Shown piece after piece: positions 8,816 to 17,119 of a stretch of DNA of 38,011 bases. The position numbers and the translations under genes were made by a program. Source of the stretch: an uncultured Flammeovirgaceae bacterium (GTDB lineage Bacteria > Bacteroidota > Bacteroidia > Cytophagales > Cyclobacteriaceae); assembly GCA_937899105.1 (NCBI GenBank), contig CALBPF010000285.1:1-38011 (forward strand), read 5' to 3'. The notes beneath the pieces were generated by a model. It ran no database searches and was not told the DNA's origin. It saw only the letters and a program-made list of their open reading frames with translations. The stretch's first letter is position 1; every line of letters begins with the position of its first letter.

Positions 8816-9664
8816 ATGAAAATCACAAAATTTATCTTGTTAATAGTTGTCACGTCCTGTATCTCTTTTCAGACCTTCAGCCAGTTCAATTCAAATCACG
8901 ACTGTGCTACTTGGGCTTCAAGTAGTACAGATTGTCAAAACTTAAAGAAGCTCAAAGATTATCGAGTTAGAAATGAGACGAAATACACTATGATACCGCA
9001 TCGTGGGTATTGGCAACCTAATGCCACTTTAGGAACCAATTTGTATCCAGAAAATTCTGAAAGTGCCATCAGAGCCGCCAAGGATTTTTTTGCAAGTGTA
9101 GAAGTTGATATCATGTTAACAAAGGATGACAACCCCGTAGCTCTTCATGATTATTCCGTATCCAGATTACTCGATGGATTTAGTTCGTCAGACAGGATAT
9201 GGGATTTGAATTGGGCGCAAGTCAAAAACAAAAAATTGAAATACACGAATGGAACAGTCTCAAATGATGTACTTGTTCATTTTGTGAACTTATTGGATTA
9301 CGCCAAAGCATCTAATTTGATTGTATTTGTCGACATAAAAGAAGGTCAAAAGGGTAACATGAATTGTGCAGACATTAATGAGTGCAAAAAAGAGTTCTGG
9401 GATGTGATGCGAAAATGTTTTGTCATAGCAGAGAGTAAGGGTCAGCTTCGTAGAGTTGTTTTTAAGATACCTTTTAAGCAAGTCACTGCAAATGAGATAG
9501 CAACTATCTTTTCTGGAACTAGATATGGTTATCAATTCAAGGACAACGATAAATATAGGGTACTGTATATGCCAGTTTATTATGAAAATGATAAAAGGGA
9601 ACCTGAAGACTATGCAACTAGCCTTGAATTATTCAAAAATTTGTATCCTAACTGCGTATTTTGA
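8816..9664 (+). CDS. GDPD-family phosphodiesterase, N-terminal part of a gene split by an in-frame TGA
   Basis: The 282 codons start with a signal peptide (hydrophobic to about residue 20, then FSQFNSNHDC). The GDPD TIM barrel starts with H62-R63 (PHRGYWQ), then PEN at 78-80, E96 and D98 in VEVDIML, and H111-D112 in ALHDYS. These are the metal and catalytic residues of glycerophosphodiester phosphodiesterase (glycerophosphodiester to alcohol plus glycerol-3-phosphate). The frame ends at TGA 9662-9664, but the same frame is open again to 10309 and carries the rest of the barrel. The protein is therefore truncated about two-thirds through the fold and is probably inactive unless the stop is read through or is an assembly error. 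First of three GDPD paralogues behind susCD. Confidence 0.85.
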   Translation: MKITKFILLIVVTSCISFQTFSQFNSNHDCATWASSSTDCQNLKKLKDYRVRNETKYTMIPHRGYWQPNATLGTNLYPENSESAIRAAKDFFASVEVDIMLTKDDNPVALHDYSVSRLLDGFSSSDRIWDLNWAQVKNKKLKYTNGTVSNDVLVHFVNLLDYAKASNLIVFVDIKEGQKGNMNCADINECKKEFWDVMRKCFVIAESKGQLRRVVFKIPFKQVTANEIATIFSGTRYGYQFKDNDKYRVLYMPVYYENDKREPEDYATSLELFKNLYPNCVF

Positions 9665-9676
9665 GCTGAATTCAAC

Positions 9677-10309
9677 ATGAAGAAAGGAAATTCACAATTT
9701 GCACAAAGCTTTTATTATAAGGGTCGTAATTTCCCTAACATGTTTGATTTTATGTATTACTACCTTCTGATGCGACCTTCCTTTTTTTCAACAGAACCAC
9801 TTAGAACTGTCAATGGCAAAGGGCAGACAGTTAGCAGATATTCACAATGGAATGATATATCCTCCACTGATGTCTCTGGAGACTTATATCAAATGAAAAA
9901 TATTATCGTGAGTTCTTACGCTTATGGAAGTACCATCATCACTACCGACCAGCCCAATGGGTCAAGGTTTCCTGGTCCTGGTTCTACTAATAGAATGTCA
10001 TCTTCCGAAAGTTCAATTGCGGAACAACCTTTTTTAGAAGAAGATACCTTCGAAAAAAACATGGTATACCCAAATCCGGTAACTAATAGTCTTTGGGTGC
10101 AACTGTCGGCGGACTCAGAAATCGGATGGATTGAAATTTATGATTTAAAAGGTCAGCGAATAGATACCCCAGACTGGAAAGGCAAAGCAGTAGAGGGCCG
10201 GTTTGAGCTTTTTGATCTAAATGACATTTTGGAACAAGGGGTCTATGTGATCAAGTTTTATGGTTTAGAGGGAAATACGCTCTTGGAGAAGAGGCTTATC
10301 AAAAATTAA
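9677..10309 (+). CDS. C-terminal part of split GDPD with T9SS sorting domain
   Basis: This frame is the continuation of 8816-9664, open from 9665 and in the same phase. It opens with AEF, which lines up with the FEF of the paralogue at 10345. It then contains the final barrel motif TIITTDQP, matching MIQTDRP and IIQSDRP in the two intact paralogues. After a Ser-rich linker comes a type-A T9SS C-terminal sorting domain (about residues 125-210 of this part), with VYPNPVTNSLWV, IEIYDLKGQR, GVYVIKFYG and a KRLIKN end. The ancestral protein was thus exported by T9SS and anchored or released at the surface. ATG 9677 is just the first in-frame Met; independent translation of a useful product is doubtful. 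Confidence 0.8.
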   Translation: MKKGNSQFAQSFYYKGRNFPNMFDFMYYYLLMRPSFFSTEPLRTVNGKGQTVSRYSQWNDISSTDVSGDLYQMKNIIVSSYAYGSTIITTDQPNGSRFPGPGSTNRMSSSESSIAEQPFLEEDTFEKNMVYPNPVTNSLWVQLSADSEIGWIEIYDLKGQRIDTPDWKGKAVEGRFELFDLNDILEQGVYVIKFYGLEGNTLLEKRLIKN

Positions 10310-10344
10310 GAATGTGTTTTTAACTGCATATCATTAAAAATAAG

Positions 10345-11307
10345 ATGAGACCAGTTGCTTTACTACTATGTTTTGTTTTGTCCTTTTTTGTATTTTTTTC
10401 TTGCAAGAAAGGACAAAACTTTATCGGGATAACCCAAGCAAAAAAAGAATTCTTGGGAAAAGAAAGTCAAGTACTTTCCATAGACTCTCTGATTAACGTT
10501 CTTAAAGATTCACAAAACGAGCAAGTTATGGTAGTAGCCCATCGTGGAGATTGGCGAAATGCACCCGAAAACTCTTTGCAGGCAATTAAGAATTGCATTG
10601 AGATGGGAGTGGATATGGTTGAGATAGATGTACGAATGACCAAAGATTCAGTGTTCGTACTCATGCATGACCAAACGATCGATAGAACCACTACCGGATC
10701 AGGTAGCTTGTCAGATTTTACCTACGATTCGTTACAAACTTTCTTTTTAAAAAATGGACTATTGCAATCTACTCCTCATAAAATTCCGACCCTGGAGGAA
10801 GCGCTTAGGGTGAGTAAGGATAAGATCTTAATCAATCTTGATACAAAAGATTACCAAAACCTGGGCAAGTATTATAACCTATTGAAACAAACGGAGACCC
10901 TTCATCAGGTAGTCATTAAAGCTCCCATTTCAAAAAGTGAAGCGCAAACTATTTTTGGTCATTATCTCGATGAAATTTACTTCATGCCCTTGGTGCGCAC
11001 GGCCGAACCCGGGGCGATGAGCAGGGTCAAAGACTATCAGGAAGAAGACTCCCCGGTTGCATTTGAGTTTACTGTACCATCGGATACCACTTCATTACTG
11101 CGTTATTTTTCATCGATTCGTAAAAAGGGATCACGTGTGTGGGTAAATGCCCTTCGTCCGGAACACTGCGTTGGACATGATGATGAGCAGGCCGCACTGG
11201 ATGTTTCAGTTTATGATTGGTTCATTGAAAATAGCGTCAACATGATTCAAACCGACCGCCCCGCTCTACTTATTAGTTACTTACAAAAGAGAGGTTTACA
11301 TCATTGA
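10345..11307 (+). CDS. Glycerophosphodiester phosphodiesterase family lipoprotein (second paralogue)
   Basis: The 320-residue protein begins with a lipoprotein signal peptide (FFVFFSC, Cys20). The complete GDPD domain covers about residues 60-318: H66-R67 (AHRGDWRNAPENS), E93 and D95 (VEIDVRMT), H108-D109 (LMHDQTIDRTTTG), a conserved INLDTKDY strand, VWVNALRPE, and the closing MIQTDRPALL. It should hydrolyse glycerophosphodiesters, releasing an alcohol and glycerol-3-phosphate, on the outer-membrane or periplasmic face. It lies 35 bp after the split GDPD and 16 bp before the third copy, so the three look co-transcribed. Its HRGxWRxAPENS signature is shared with the third paralogue. The exact substrate cannot be read from the sequence. 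Confidence 0.92.
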   Translation: MRPVALLLCFVLSFFVFFSCKKGQNFIGITQAKKEFLGKESQVLSIDSLINVLKDSQNEQVMVVAHRGDWRNAPENSLQAIKNCIEMGVDMVEIDVRMTKDSVFVLMHDQTIDRTTTGSGSLSDFTYDSLQTFFLKNGLLQSTPHKIPTLEEALRVSKDKILINLDTKDYQNLGKYYNLLKQTETLHQVVIKAPISKSEAQTIFGHYLDEIYFMPLVRTAEPGAMSRVKDYQEEDSPVAFEFTVPSDTTSLLRYFSSIRKKGSRVWVNALRPEHCVGHDDEQAALDVSVYDWFIENSVNMIQTDRPALLISYLQKRGLHH

Positions 11308-11323
11308 AAAACTGGTTAAAGAA

Positions 11324-12265
11324 ATGAAGAAGCCAGCGCTTCTCTTCCTTCTACTTCTGATCATTGGATGTAATGAACAACAAAAAGAGTCTTCTCCCCG
11401 ATTCGCATCACCGGTAGAAATGATCGAATGGATAAGGAATCCCAGTGAAGATTATGTTATGGTGGTTGCCCATCGGGGCTATTGGAGAAGCGCACCTGAG
11501 AATTCAATTTTAGCGGTAAAACATGCCTTGGAAGAAGAAATTGATATAGTTGAAATTGATGTTCGAATGACTATGGATGGCGAATTAGTGGTCATCCATG
11601 ACAAAATCTTGGATCGCACGACCAGTGGAAAGGGAAGAATATCAGAAACTACATTGTACACTGTGAAGCAGGCATTTCTCAAAACAGGAGTAGGTGTTGA
11701 AACGCACTACAAAGATCCGACACTTAAGGAAATGATGACGTTCGTAGCGGGTAAGCCAATTTTGGTAAACCTGGATAAATGTTGGGAGTATCTGCCAGAA
11801 GCCTACGGAGTTTTAAAGGAGACCAATACGATCAACCAGACATTGTTTAAAGGGAACGATCCGCTGGAGGTATTAAGAGAAAAATACGGCTCATTAATGG
11901 ATAGTATTCATTACATGCCTATGGTTTGGCCGAGTAATTACAATATTTATGCAAATAATGTGTCAGAAGAACCTGTCTCTTATGTGGATGAATTTCTTAC
12001 CGATTTCTCACCCATCGGATTTGAAGTGATCTATGATACCGAAGATTCTCCCGTTATTTCCACGATCAGTAAAATGCAGAACCAGTCGGTTGCAGTTTGG
12101 GTCAATACGCTATGGCCGGAGCTTTGTGGAGGTCATTATGATGAAATGGCTCTTCAGGACCCAGAAGCACATTGGGGCTGGGTCATAGATCACGGCGCTA
12201 ATATTATACAATCAGATCGTCCTGTTCTTTTAACAAAGTATTTAAGAGTTAAAGGGCTTCACTAG
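11324..12265 (+). CDS. Glycerophosphodiester phosphodiesterase family lipoprotein (third paralogue)
   Basis: The 313-residue protein has a lipoprotein signal (LLIIGC, Cys16). It has an intact GDPD barrel: H50-R51 (AHRGYWRSAPENS), E77 and D79 (VEIDVRMT), H92-D93 (VIHDKILDRTTSGKG), VWVNTLWPELCGGHYDE, and the final IIQSDRPVLLTKYL. It is a close relative of the preceding gene and probably arose by tandem duplication; both keep every catalytic residue. It lies 16 bp after the second paralogue and is the last gene of the susCD-GDPD run. Its TAG ends at 12265, directly against the end of a convergent ankyrin pseudogene. Likely role: cleaving phosphodiester substrates at the cell surface or in the periplasm. 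Confidence 0.92.
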   Translation: MKKPALLFLLLLIIGCNEQQKESSPRFASPVEMIEWIRNPSEDYVMVVAHRGYWRSAPENSILAVKHALEEEIDIVEIDVRMTMDGELVVIHDKILDRTTSGKGRISETTLYTVKQAFLKTGVGVETHYKDPTLKEMMTFVAGKPILVNLDKCWEYLPEAYGVLKETNTINQTLFKGNDPLEVLREKYGSLMDSIHYMPMVWPSNYNIYANNVSEEPVSYVDEFLTDFSPIGFEVIYDTEDSPVISTISKMQNQSVAVWVNTLWPELCGGHYDEMALQDPEAHWGWVIDHGANIIQSDRPVLLTKYLRVKGLH

Positions 12266-12720
12266 TTATGATTGGAGGGGCAGTGTTTTAGCGTTCACAT
12301 CGCTTCCTTTTCCAACCAACAGCCTAACGGTATAAAAATAATAAGGCCTTCCGGCTTAGCCAATGCGTTATGAAGCGGTGTTGCATCCACTTTGAAGTTA
12401 GGTTCGGCGCCATGCTCAATTAAAAAAACGCAAACCTTCCAGTGACCGAAAAAGGCTGCGTTACCGAGCTCCGTATTAAGATCAATACGCTCCAAGGTAC
12501 CGCCGGTCTCTAATACCGCCCGCGGTCCGGTAACATCATTAAAGTAAACCAGCCATTGCTACCTGATCTTCATTCAGCCTATTTTCGAATCCTCATACTG
12601 CATGAGCTTGAAAATGTAATCCGCTGGGCTTCTGCTGAAATGGGCCAATATTTCTTCCGTTTGCATATGAAGCGATGATTGCTGATAAGTATAAATGAGC
12701 TTTTGATCAATGCTTTCATG
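12266..12720 (-). pseudogene. Frameshifted ankyrin-repeat protein remnant
   Basis: Read on the minus strand, three frames join into one ankyrin-type protein. From 12720 leftward, one frame gives ILAHFSRSPADYIFKLMQYE. A shift near 12590 gives FENRLNEDQVAMAGLL. A shift near 12548 gives YFNDVTGPRAVLETGG, leading into NTELGNAAFFGHWKVCVFLI and EHGAEPNF, then TPLHNALAK. A last shift near 12350 gives GRPYYFYTVRLLVGKGSDVN before the TAA at 12266-12268. GNAAFFGH...LIEHGAEPN and TPLHNAL are ankyrin consensus pieces. The three changes plus stops make this a decayed gene. The longest open piece (12295-12495) is only a fragment of it. Neighbouring GDPD3 converges on it with no gap. Confidence 0.75.
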
Positions 12721-13257
12721 ACAAGATGCCTACGGCCTTGTTCCAAACAGGCGCCACGCTAATTATCTGGTGTCTGGTACTAAGAGCTACTACCGAAAAC
12801 TTCCATATAGGTTACAAAGCTGGCTGTTCCTCGTACGTAACCGACAGTCGCGATCAGTGCACCATCCCGATAAGTAATAGCCAAAGGAGCTCTACTCACA
12901 CCTACTGTATGTCACTCATATCAGTAAGAGAATCAGCAATGATTTGTTTCATAAACCGTGGTTATGAGGTAGGAATTTATAAGTTGAGATAATCCTATTC
13001 AAAAGAGGGGCTAAAGAGCGATTTTGAGTGAGTTTTAATTAACTTTCAGTGATTAACCTACCCATTCAGTAATAAGGACGCGGTTTCATATGGAAGCTTT
13101 ATAGATCAGACCGGTACTGGAAGTTTTCTAAGCTGGCTTGATTTATCAAAGCCGGGTTCAGAACTATAGTTATGTCCTTTTTAAATATTCTAATGTATAA
13201 ATCAGTTTAGGAGTTATCTCAAAACACTTTTATAGAAATAGTTTAATTGTCACAAGT
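12721..13257. other. Non-coding or decayed stretch
   Basis: No intact gene was recognised. On the minus strand, around 12780-12900, a stop-bounded frame reads APLAITYRDGALIATVGYVR, and an ATG at 12952 opens MKQIIADSLTDMSDI before a stop. These could be upstream remnants of the decayed ankyrin gene or of another gene, but this is uncertain. The rest, up to the LytTR gene at 13258, is AT-rich and shows no clear promoter box. Confidence 0.35.
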
Positions 13258-14097
13258 ATGCACTCAGGCCAAATTATTAGCTTTTTAGTAACTCCAATTC
13301 CAACTCCTCAACGATCTTTAAAAAAACTACTATGGATACTGCTCCTCGGAATTGGAGGTAGTTGTTTTATTTTCCTTTACAATCCTTTTGGTATCGCCAA
13401 TCAGGCGGGACAATCAATTATAGTAGATGTATTAATTTTTAGTCTAGGAATAATCTTCTCACTCTCCATTATTTTTATGGAATGGGTGATTCCAAACCTT
13501 ATTCCTAAAGCATTTAAAAAATGGAACATTGGAAAAGCAATTCTTTGGTATACCCTTGTACTCCTTTTTGCAGGAGCTATCAATTTTTTGTACAAAAGCT
13601 ATTTAGGAGGTTTTAGAGACTTTACGTTTGTAGAATTTCTCTTAGTGTTGCTCAGAACATTTGTGATCAGCTTTACCGTAGCTTTCTTTCTTGTCGGGAT
13701 TTCCCAGTTTTTTGACAAAAAGGAACTTTTGAAAATTTCTTCCGGAGAAAGGTTCAAAATCATATCCGGCGACGGTAAAATTGTAGATTTTAACCTAAAT
13801 GAAATTCTTTATATTGCAAGTGATGATAATTATGTAGATATCCACTACTTGGTCAACGATACTCGTCAAAAACTAATACTTCGATCGAGTTTAAAAAATA
13901 TCGAAGAGCAGATTGTAAATCCAATTACACCTATCATTAGATGTCACAGACAATTCTTAATTAACACTAATCAGTTTGAAATCTTGAAAGCCACGAGTAG
14001 AAGCATGATTTTGCAAACAAAAAAATATTCAGATGAAATTCCTGTATCTTCTAAGTATATTGGAATTATGAAAAAGCAGTTGTCTTTTCGCCCCTAA
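13258..14097 (+). CDS. Membrane-anchored LytTR transcriptional regulator
   Basis: The 279-residue protein has four predicted membrane helices in its first half (about 24-42, 53-78, 93-112 and 125-150). A cytoplasmic LytTR DNA-binding domain follows at about 165-275: FNLNEILYIASDDNYVDIHY, then IIRCHRQFLINTNQF and the closing VSSKYIGIMKKQL. This layout, a multi-pass membrane sensor fused directly to LytTR with no receiver domain, is common in Bacteroidota and suggests direct membrane-to-DNA signalling without phosphotransfer. A candidate terminator follows. The cupin gene starts 118 bp downstream on the same strand, but co-regulation is only inferred from position. The ligand is unknown. Confidence 0.88.
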   Translation: MHSGQIISFLVTPIPTPQRSLKKLLWILLLGIGGSCFIFLYNPFGIANQAGQSIIVDVLIFSLGIIFSLSIIFMEWVIPNLIPKAFKKWNIGKAILWYTLVLLFAGAINFLYKSYLGGFRDFTFVEFLLVLLRTFVISFTVAFFLVGISQFFDKKELLKISSGERFKIISGDGKIVDFNLNEILYIASDDNYVDIHYLVNDTRQKLILRSSLKNIEEQIVNPITPIIRCHRQFLINTNQFEILKATSRSMILQTKKYSDEIPVSSKYIGIMKKQLSFRP

Positions 14098-14131
14098 AAC
14101 TTGTTTATACTCCACAAAACGGGTTTTTTTT
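14091..14131 (+). terminator. Possible intrinsic terminator after membrane LytTR gene
   Basis: CCC (14091-14093) and TTGT (14101-14104) can pair with ACAA (14114-14117) and GGG (14121-14123) across an internal loop, followed directly by eight T's (14124-14131). The T-tract is good but the stem is weak and interrupted. Confidence 0.4.
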
Positions 14132-14215
14132 AAATCCTAATTCTAATCACGCTGGTTTCTAAGGTGAAGTACGGGAGGTCCCCGAACGTAGTCAGACTCA
14201 AATTAGTATAAGATT

Positions 14216-15004
14216 ATGAATCAAAAATTCATCTTGTTGTTAATGTTGTTTGTAACAACGTTATCATCAAAAGCTCAAGGGACAAAGGAATTTAAGAAAG
14301 CCGAAGAGATCATCAGATCCTATATAAATGATTTTAAATTGGATCGGTATGCCGCTGATTCCATGTATTGCGGAATTGACGTTATTAACGTCGGATCATG
14401 GACGGTTTTAGTGACAGGGAGAAAAACCGGAGTAGGTTGGGAAGTCATCCTCGAAGAAGGCTTGCCTCAAATACCTACATTTTACTACAAAATAGAGCTT
14501 GAAACCTTAAGGGCGATTGATGAAGGAGAAATAAATGCGCTTACTGCGCAAGGTAAAACCTTCTCAGGGGACTACACTCCAATGGGTGTGGATAATATGG
14601 AAGGTTATGAACCTAGCCAAGAACAAGATGATAAAGTCAATCCTTTCTCTTTTCATTTCTGGACTAGAGGATTTCCGGAGACCATACCTTTTGGCGAGGG
14701 TATGACACGAAGAGCACATGGCTCTAATTTTGTCATTTTTTATTATGAAAAAGGCCTCCGAACCGCCTGGTACAATATTCTACCCGGAGAGATCGTACGA
14801 GGCGATGCACGCGAACAAGCTGCTCCATTCCCTATGATGGGTGTCACTATAAAAGGAACGATCGAAGGAGAAGTAGATGGTAAAAGAATTACCGTCCCCA
14901 AAGGTAATACCGTATTTATTCCGGCCAATGTGGAACACAAGTGGTGGAATGATGCTGATGAAGAGGTCCAGATTGTCCTAATCATGTTCGGAAAAGGAGC
15001 CTAG
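14216..15004 (+). CDS. Exported cupin-domain protein with possible SCP2-like N-terminal domain
   Basis: The 262-residue protein has a signal peptide (FILLLMLFVTTLSSKAQG). The C-terminal part (about 170-260) is a cupin barrel: YNILPGEIVRGDAREQAAPF, GVTIKGTIEGEVDGKRITVP and FIPANVEHKWWNDADEE. Of the usual cupin metal ligands, a His is visible in NVEHKWW, but the first motif lacks the HxH pair, so metal binding is uncertain. Residues about 30-125 (SWTVLVTGRKTGVGWEV, then FYYKIELETLRAIDEGEINA) have the feel of an SCP2-like lipid-binding fold; that is a weak guess. The protein is secreted or periplasmic. A small membrane protein gene follows after 28 bp, so the two may form an operon. Confidence 0.75.
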   Translation: MNQKFILLLMLFVTTLSSKAQGTKEFKKAEEIIRSYINDFKLDRYAADSMYCGIDVINVGSWTVLVTGRKTGVGWEVILEEGLPQIPTFYYKIELETLRAIDEGEINALTAQGKTFSGDYTPMGVDNMEGYEPSQEQDDKVNPFSFHFWTRGFPETIPFGEGMTRRAHGSNFVIFYYEKGLRTAWYNILPGEIVRGDAREQAAPFPMMGVTIKGTIEGEVDGKRITVPKGNTVFIPANVEHKWWNDADEEVQIVLIMFGKGA

Positions 15005-15032
15005 TGATTATTTGTGAAACCCATATTTTTTA

Positions 15033-15692
15033 ATGCCACCTATAATTATGAATACTTCAACATACTTGTCACAACAGTGGATTAGGCTTGGTGCAATAAG
15101 CGGAATCATCTCATTTACTTTATTCCCAATCCTGCTCTTTATCGATCTTCCGAGCTATTTACAGATTGCTCTTGCCATTTTATACGGAATCTTATTTTCA
15201 CTTTCGGGGTTTGCAATTCATCATTTAATGAAGTGCCACAAGCCCTCCATTCTCACACAAATTGGAGCATTGTTTGTTTTTATCTCCGGTTTCTTATTCA
15301 ACCTAATGCTAACTGTACAATTAACCTTTAGGGGATACTTGGAACATTTTAAAAGTCAGGTTTCAAGTCAGGAAGAAATGGATCTTCTGAATTGGATTAT
15401 GAAAACGGTGGATCCTATTCACCTTGCCATGCAAGTTTCCAATGATTTCTTCACCGGTATTGCAATGATCTTATTCGCAATAGCCATGTATTCTCATCAT
15501 CACTTTGGAAAAATATGGGCTCTTTCCGGTGGGTTAATAGCTCTTGTTTTGATTACAGTCAAATGCTGGGCGTTTCCCATGACTCCTTATGAGCTAGGAT
15601 TCCCATTTATACTTGGTCCTGCACTGGCGTTGTGGTTTGTTGCAGTAAGTGTTCAATGCTTGCGAAAAGTTAAGGATTTGCAATTGGGCTAA
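15033..15692 (+). CDS. Six-pass integral membrane protein, unknown function
   Basis: This 219-residue protein is almost entirely hydrophobic, with about six membrane helices: near 17-36, 38-60, 72-95, 140-156, 165-182 and 188-208 (for example IWALSGGLIALVLITVKCWA). There are no soluble domains or recognised active-site motifs. A second in-frame ATG at 15048 (MNTSTYLSQQW) is the more natural start, because MPPII adds nothing typical. It follows the cupin gene by 28 bp on the same strand and converges on the minus-strand glycosidase with a 23-bp gap. I do not recognise a family with certainty; it resembles DUF4386-type membrane proteins only in general character. Confidence 0.7.
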   Translation: MPPIIMNTSTYLSQQWIRLGAISGIISFTLFPILLFIDLPSYLQIALAILYGILFSLSGFAIHHLMKCHKPSILTQIGALFVFISGFLFNLMLTVQLTFRGYLEHFKSQVSSQEEMDLLNWIMKTVDPIHLAMQVSNDFFTGIAMILFAIAMYSHHHFGKIWALSGGLIALVLITVKCWAFPMTPYELGFPFILGPALALWFVAVSVQCLRKVKDLQLG

Positions 15693-15715
15693 CAGAAGTA
15701 TTTTTCCTATTATTT

Positions 15716-17119
15716 TCACTTCATTTTTTTTAAAGAATTCGAATAACCCTTTGATTCATTTATTGCTTTCGGAATATCAATTTTTAAAAAATGCTTTTCA
15801 AGTTCTATGAGTGTAGCTGCCGGGTCGTAAGGAGAAAAACTATGGACTAACCGAAGTACGAAATAAGCAGCTCTGGGTAATAAATCATATTCTCCCTGAG
15901 CATTGGAACGAATTTTAGAGCAAATTCCGAACCACTCTTCATTCATATTATTTACACCACCTTTATCGTCTCGGTAGTAACCCCCATTATTCCAGGTAGC
16001 TGTATTGTCATGTATGGCTAAGTTCTTTGTTTGGCCAACTTTCCACCACCCATCACTAAACTGATAGGAGAAACCCCCTAGGGAATTTCCTGATCCACCA
16101 ATGCCTGCTACATTAGCATAAATTTCTTTCCAATTTCCTGCCAAATAGTAGGCTTGAGATTCCTGGTCTTCTAAACCTTCAATCGCGTTGTATGCATCCG
16201 CACCAAACTCTGTGAAAATTATTGGCTTGTTTAATTCTTCCCTTACGCGTTGAAATGTATCACCGAACGATACTCCCCGGTACATGTTAGTACCAAAAAT
16301 ATCTATGTCTTTACATTCTTCTTTAATTATTTCAATAAACATTAAATCTCCGTTACATATAGCAATAGGGTGCTGGCTATCCAAAGCTTTCATGGCTAGA
16401 GCGGCTTCATTGAAGAGCTCATATATAGATCGAGCTCTTATCACAGACTTTTCATCAACTGAAAGTTCATTTTCTGATTTTTCTTTGATGGATTTACCCT
16501 TATTATCACTCAATAAAAAGAGCTTGTACATCGCCCTTGCTGGTAAAGCGGAATCATAATCCTTCTTTGGTGTGGTTTTCTTTTCTGTATCATCCCAGAA
16601 AAGGCCGTAATTGTTTTCGTTTCCCAATAGATAAAGTAAAAGACCAGGCGTGTCTCTATATTCTTTGGCTAACTGTGCAGTTTTCTTGAGTAATAATTCT
16701 TTGACCCCCGGGTTATCATATTCTGTATTGGCCATCCACTCTCCATCCAAGCTAACTCCATAACGGCCAAATGGGTGGTTTAACATCGTATAGATACCAA
16801 AGTTTTGGTGAATGTAGGCGATCCATTTTTTAGGAATTCCTGTGTACATCCTAAGGGTGTTAACCCCCATGCTTTTGACCAAGGTCATCTCCTTATCAAG
16901 AACCGATTTTATAACCGCTTCTGATTGTTCCCAAAGGCTGTAGGTATAGTTAGTTCCCAAAGGGTAATAGTCCCAGTTTATACCTTTCACCATAAAGTCT
17001 TGACCATCCACAACCAGCTTAAATCCGTTATCACTCTTTTGTACCTGGACGCTGGTTCCCATGGCAGGAACAGACCATGCCATCCCTACAAGAACCGAGA
17101 TGAGGCAGTATACTTTCAT
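15716..17119 (-). CDS. Secreted clan-A glycoside hydrolase (GH2/GH72-like TIM barrel)
   Basis: The 467-residue protein has a signal peptide (VYCLISVLVGMAWSVPAMG). A TIM barrel covers about residues 30-440, beginning with VVDGQDFMVKGINWDYYPLG. The likely acid/base is E168 in YLLGNENNYG, and the nucleophile is E304 in PIIFTEFGADAY; both fit clan GH-A. The strand DIFGTNMYRG, preceding that nucleophile by about 25 residues, recalls beta-1,3-glucanosyltransferases (GH72) and GH2 catalytic barrels. It therefore probably cleaves or rearranges a beta-linked glucan or related glycan in the periplasm or outside the cell. It is divergently transcribed from the AraC regulator (141-bp gap), a common sign of control by that regulator. 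The GH16 gene beyond it supports a beta-glucan theme. Confidence 0.82.
   Translation of the reverse strand: MKVYCLISVLVGMAWSVPAMGTSVQVQKSDNGFKLVVDGQDFMVKGINWDYYPLGTNYTYSLWEQSEAVIKSVLDKEMTLVKSMGVNTLRMYTGIPKKWIAYIHQNFGIYTMLNHPFGRYGVSLDGEWMANTEYDNPGVKELLLKKTAQLAKEYRDTPGLLLYLLGNENNYGLFWDDTEKKTTPKKDYDSALPARAMYKLFLLSDNKGKSIKEKSENELSVDEKSVIRARSIYELFNEAALAMKALDSQHPIAICNGDLMFIEIIKEECKDIDIFGTNMYRGVSFGDTFQRVREELNKPIIFTEFGADAYNAIEGLEDQESQAYYLAGNWKEIYANVAGIGGSGNSLGGFSYQFSDGWWKVGQTKNLAIHDNTATWNNGGYYRDDKGGVNNMNEEWFGICSKIRSNAQGEYDLLPRAAYFVLRLVHSFSPYDPAATLIELEKHFLKIDIPKAINESKGYSNSLKKMK

Noticed and set aside
9662..9664. TGA inside the GDPD as a selenocysteine codon
   Set aside because: No stable stem-loop of bacterial SECIS type is visible just downstream (only a 4-bp TTGA/TCAA pairing), the catalytic residues are elsewhere, and the paralogues have no Cys at this place.
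12295..12495. 66-codon minus-strand frame as an independent small ankyrin gene
   Set aside because: Ankyrin coding signal continues on both sides in other frames, so it is a piece of a frameshifted gene.
12726..12992. 88-codon plus-strand frame
   Set aside because: Unusual composition, no recognisable motif, opposite a decayed minus-strand region; probably chance.
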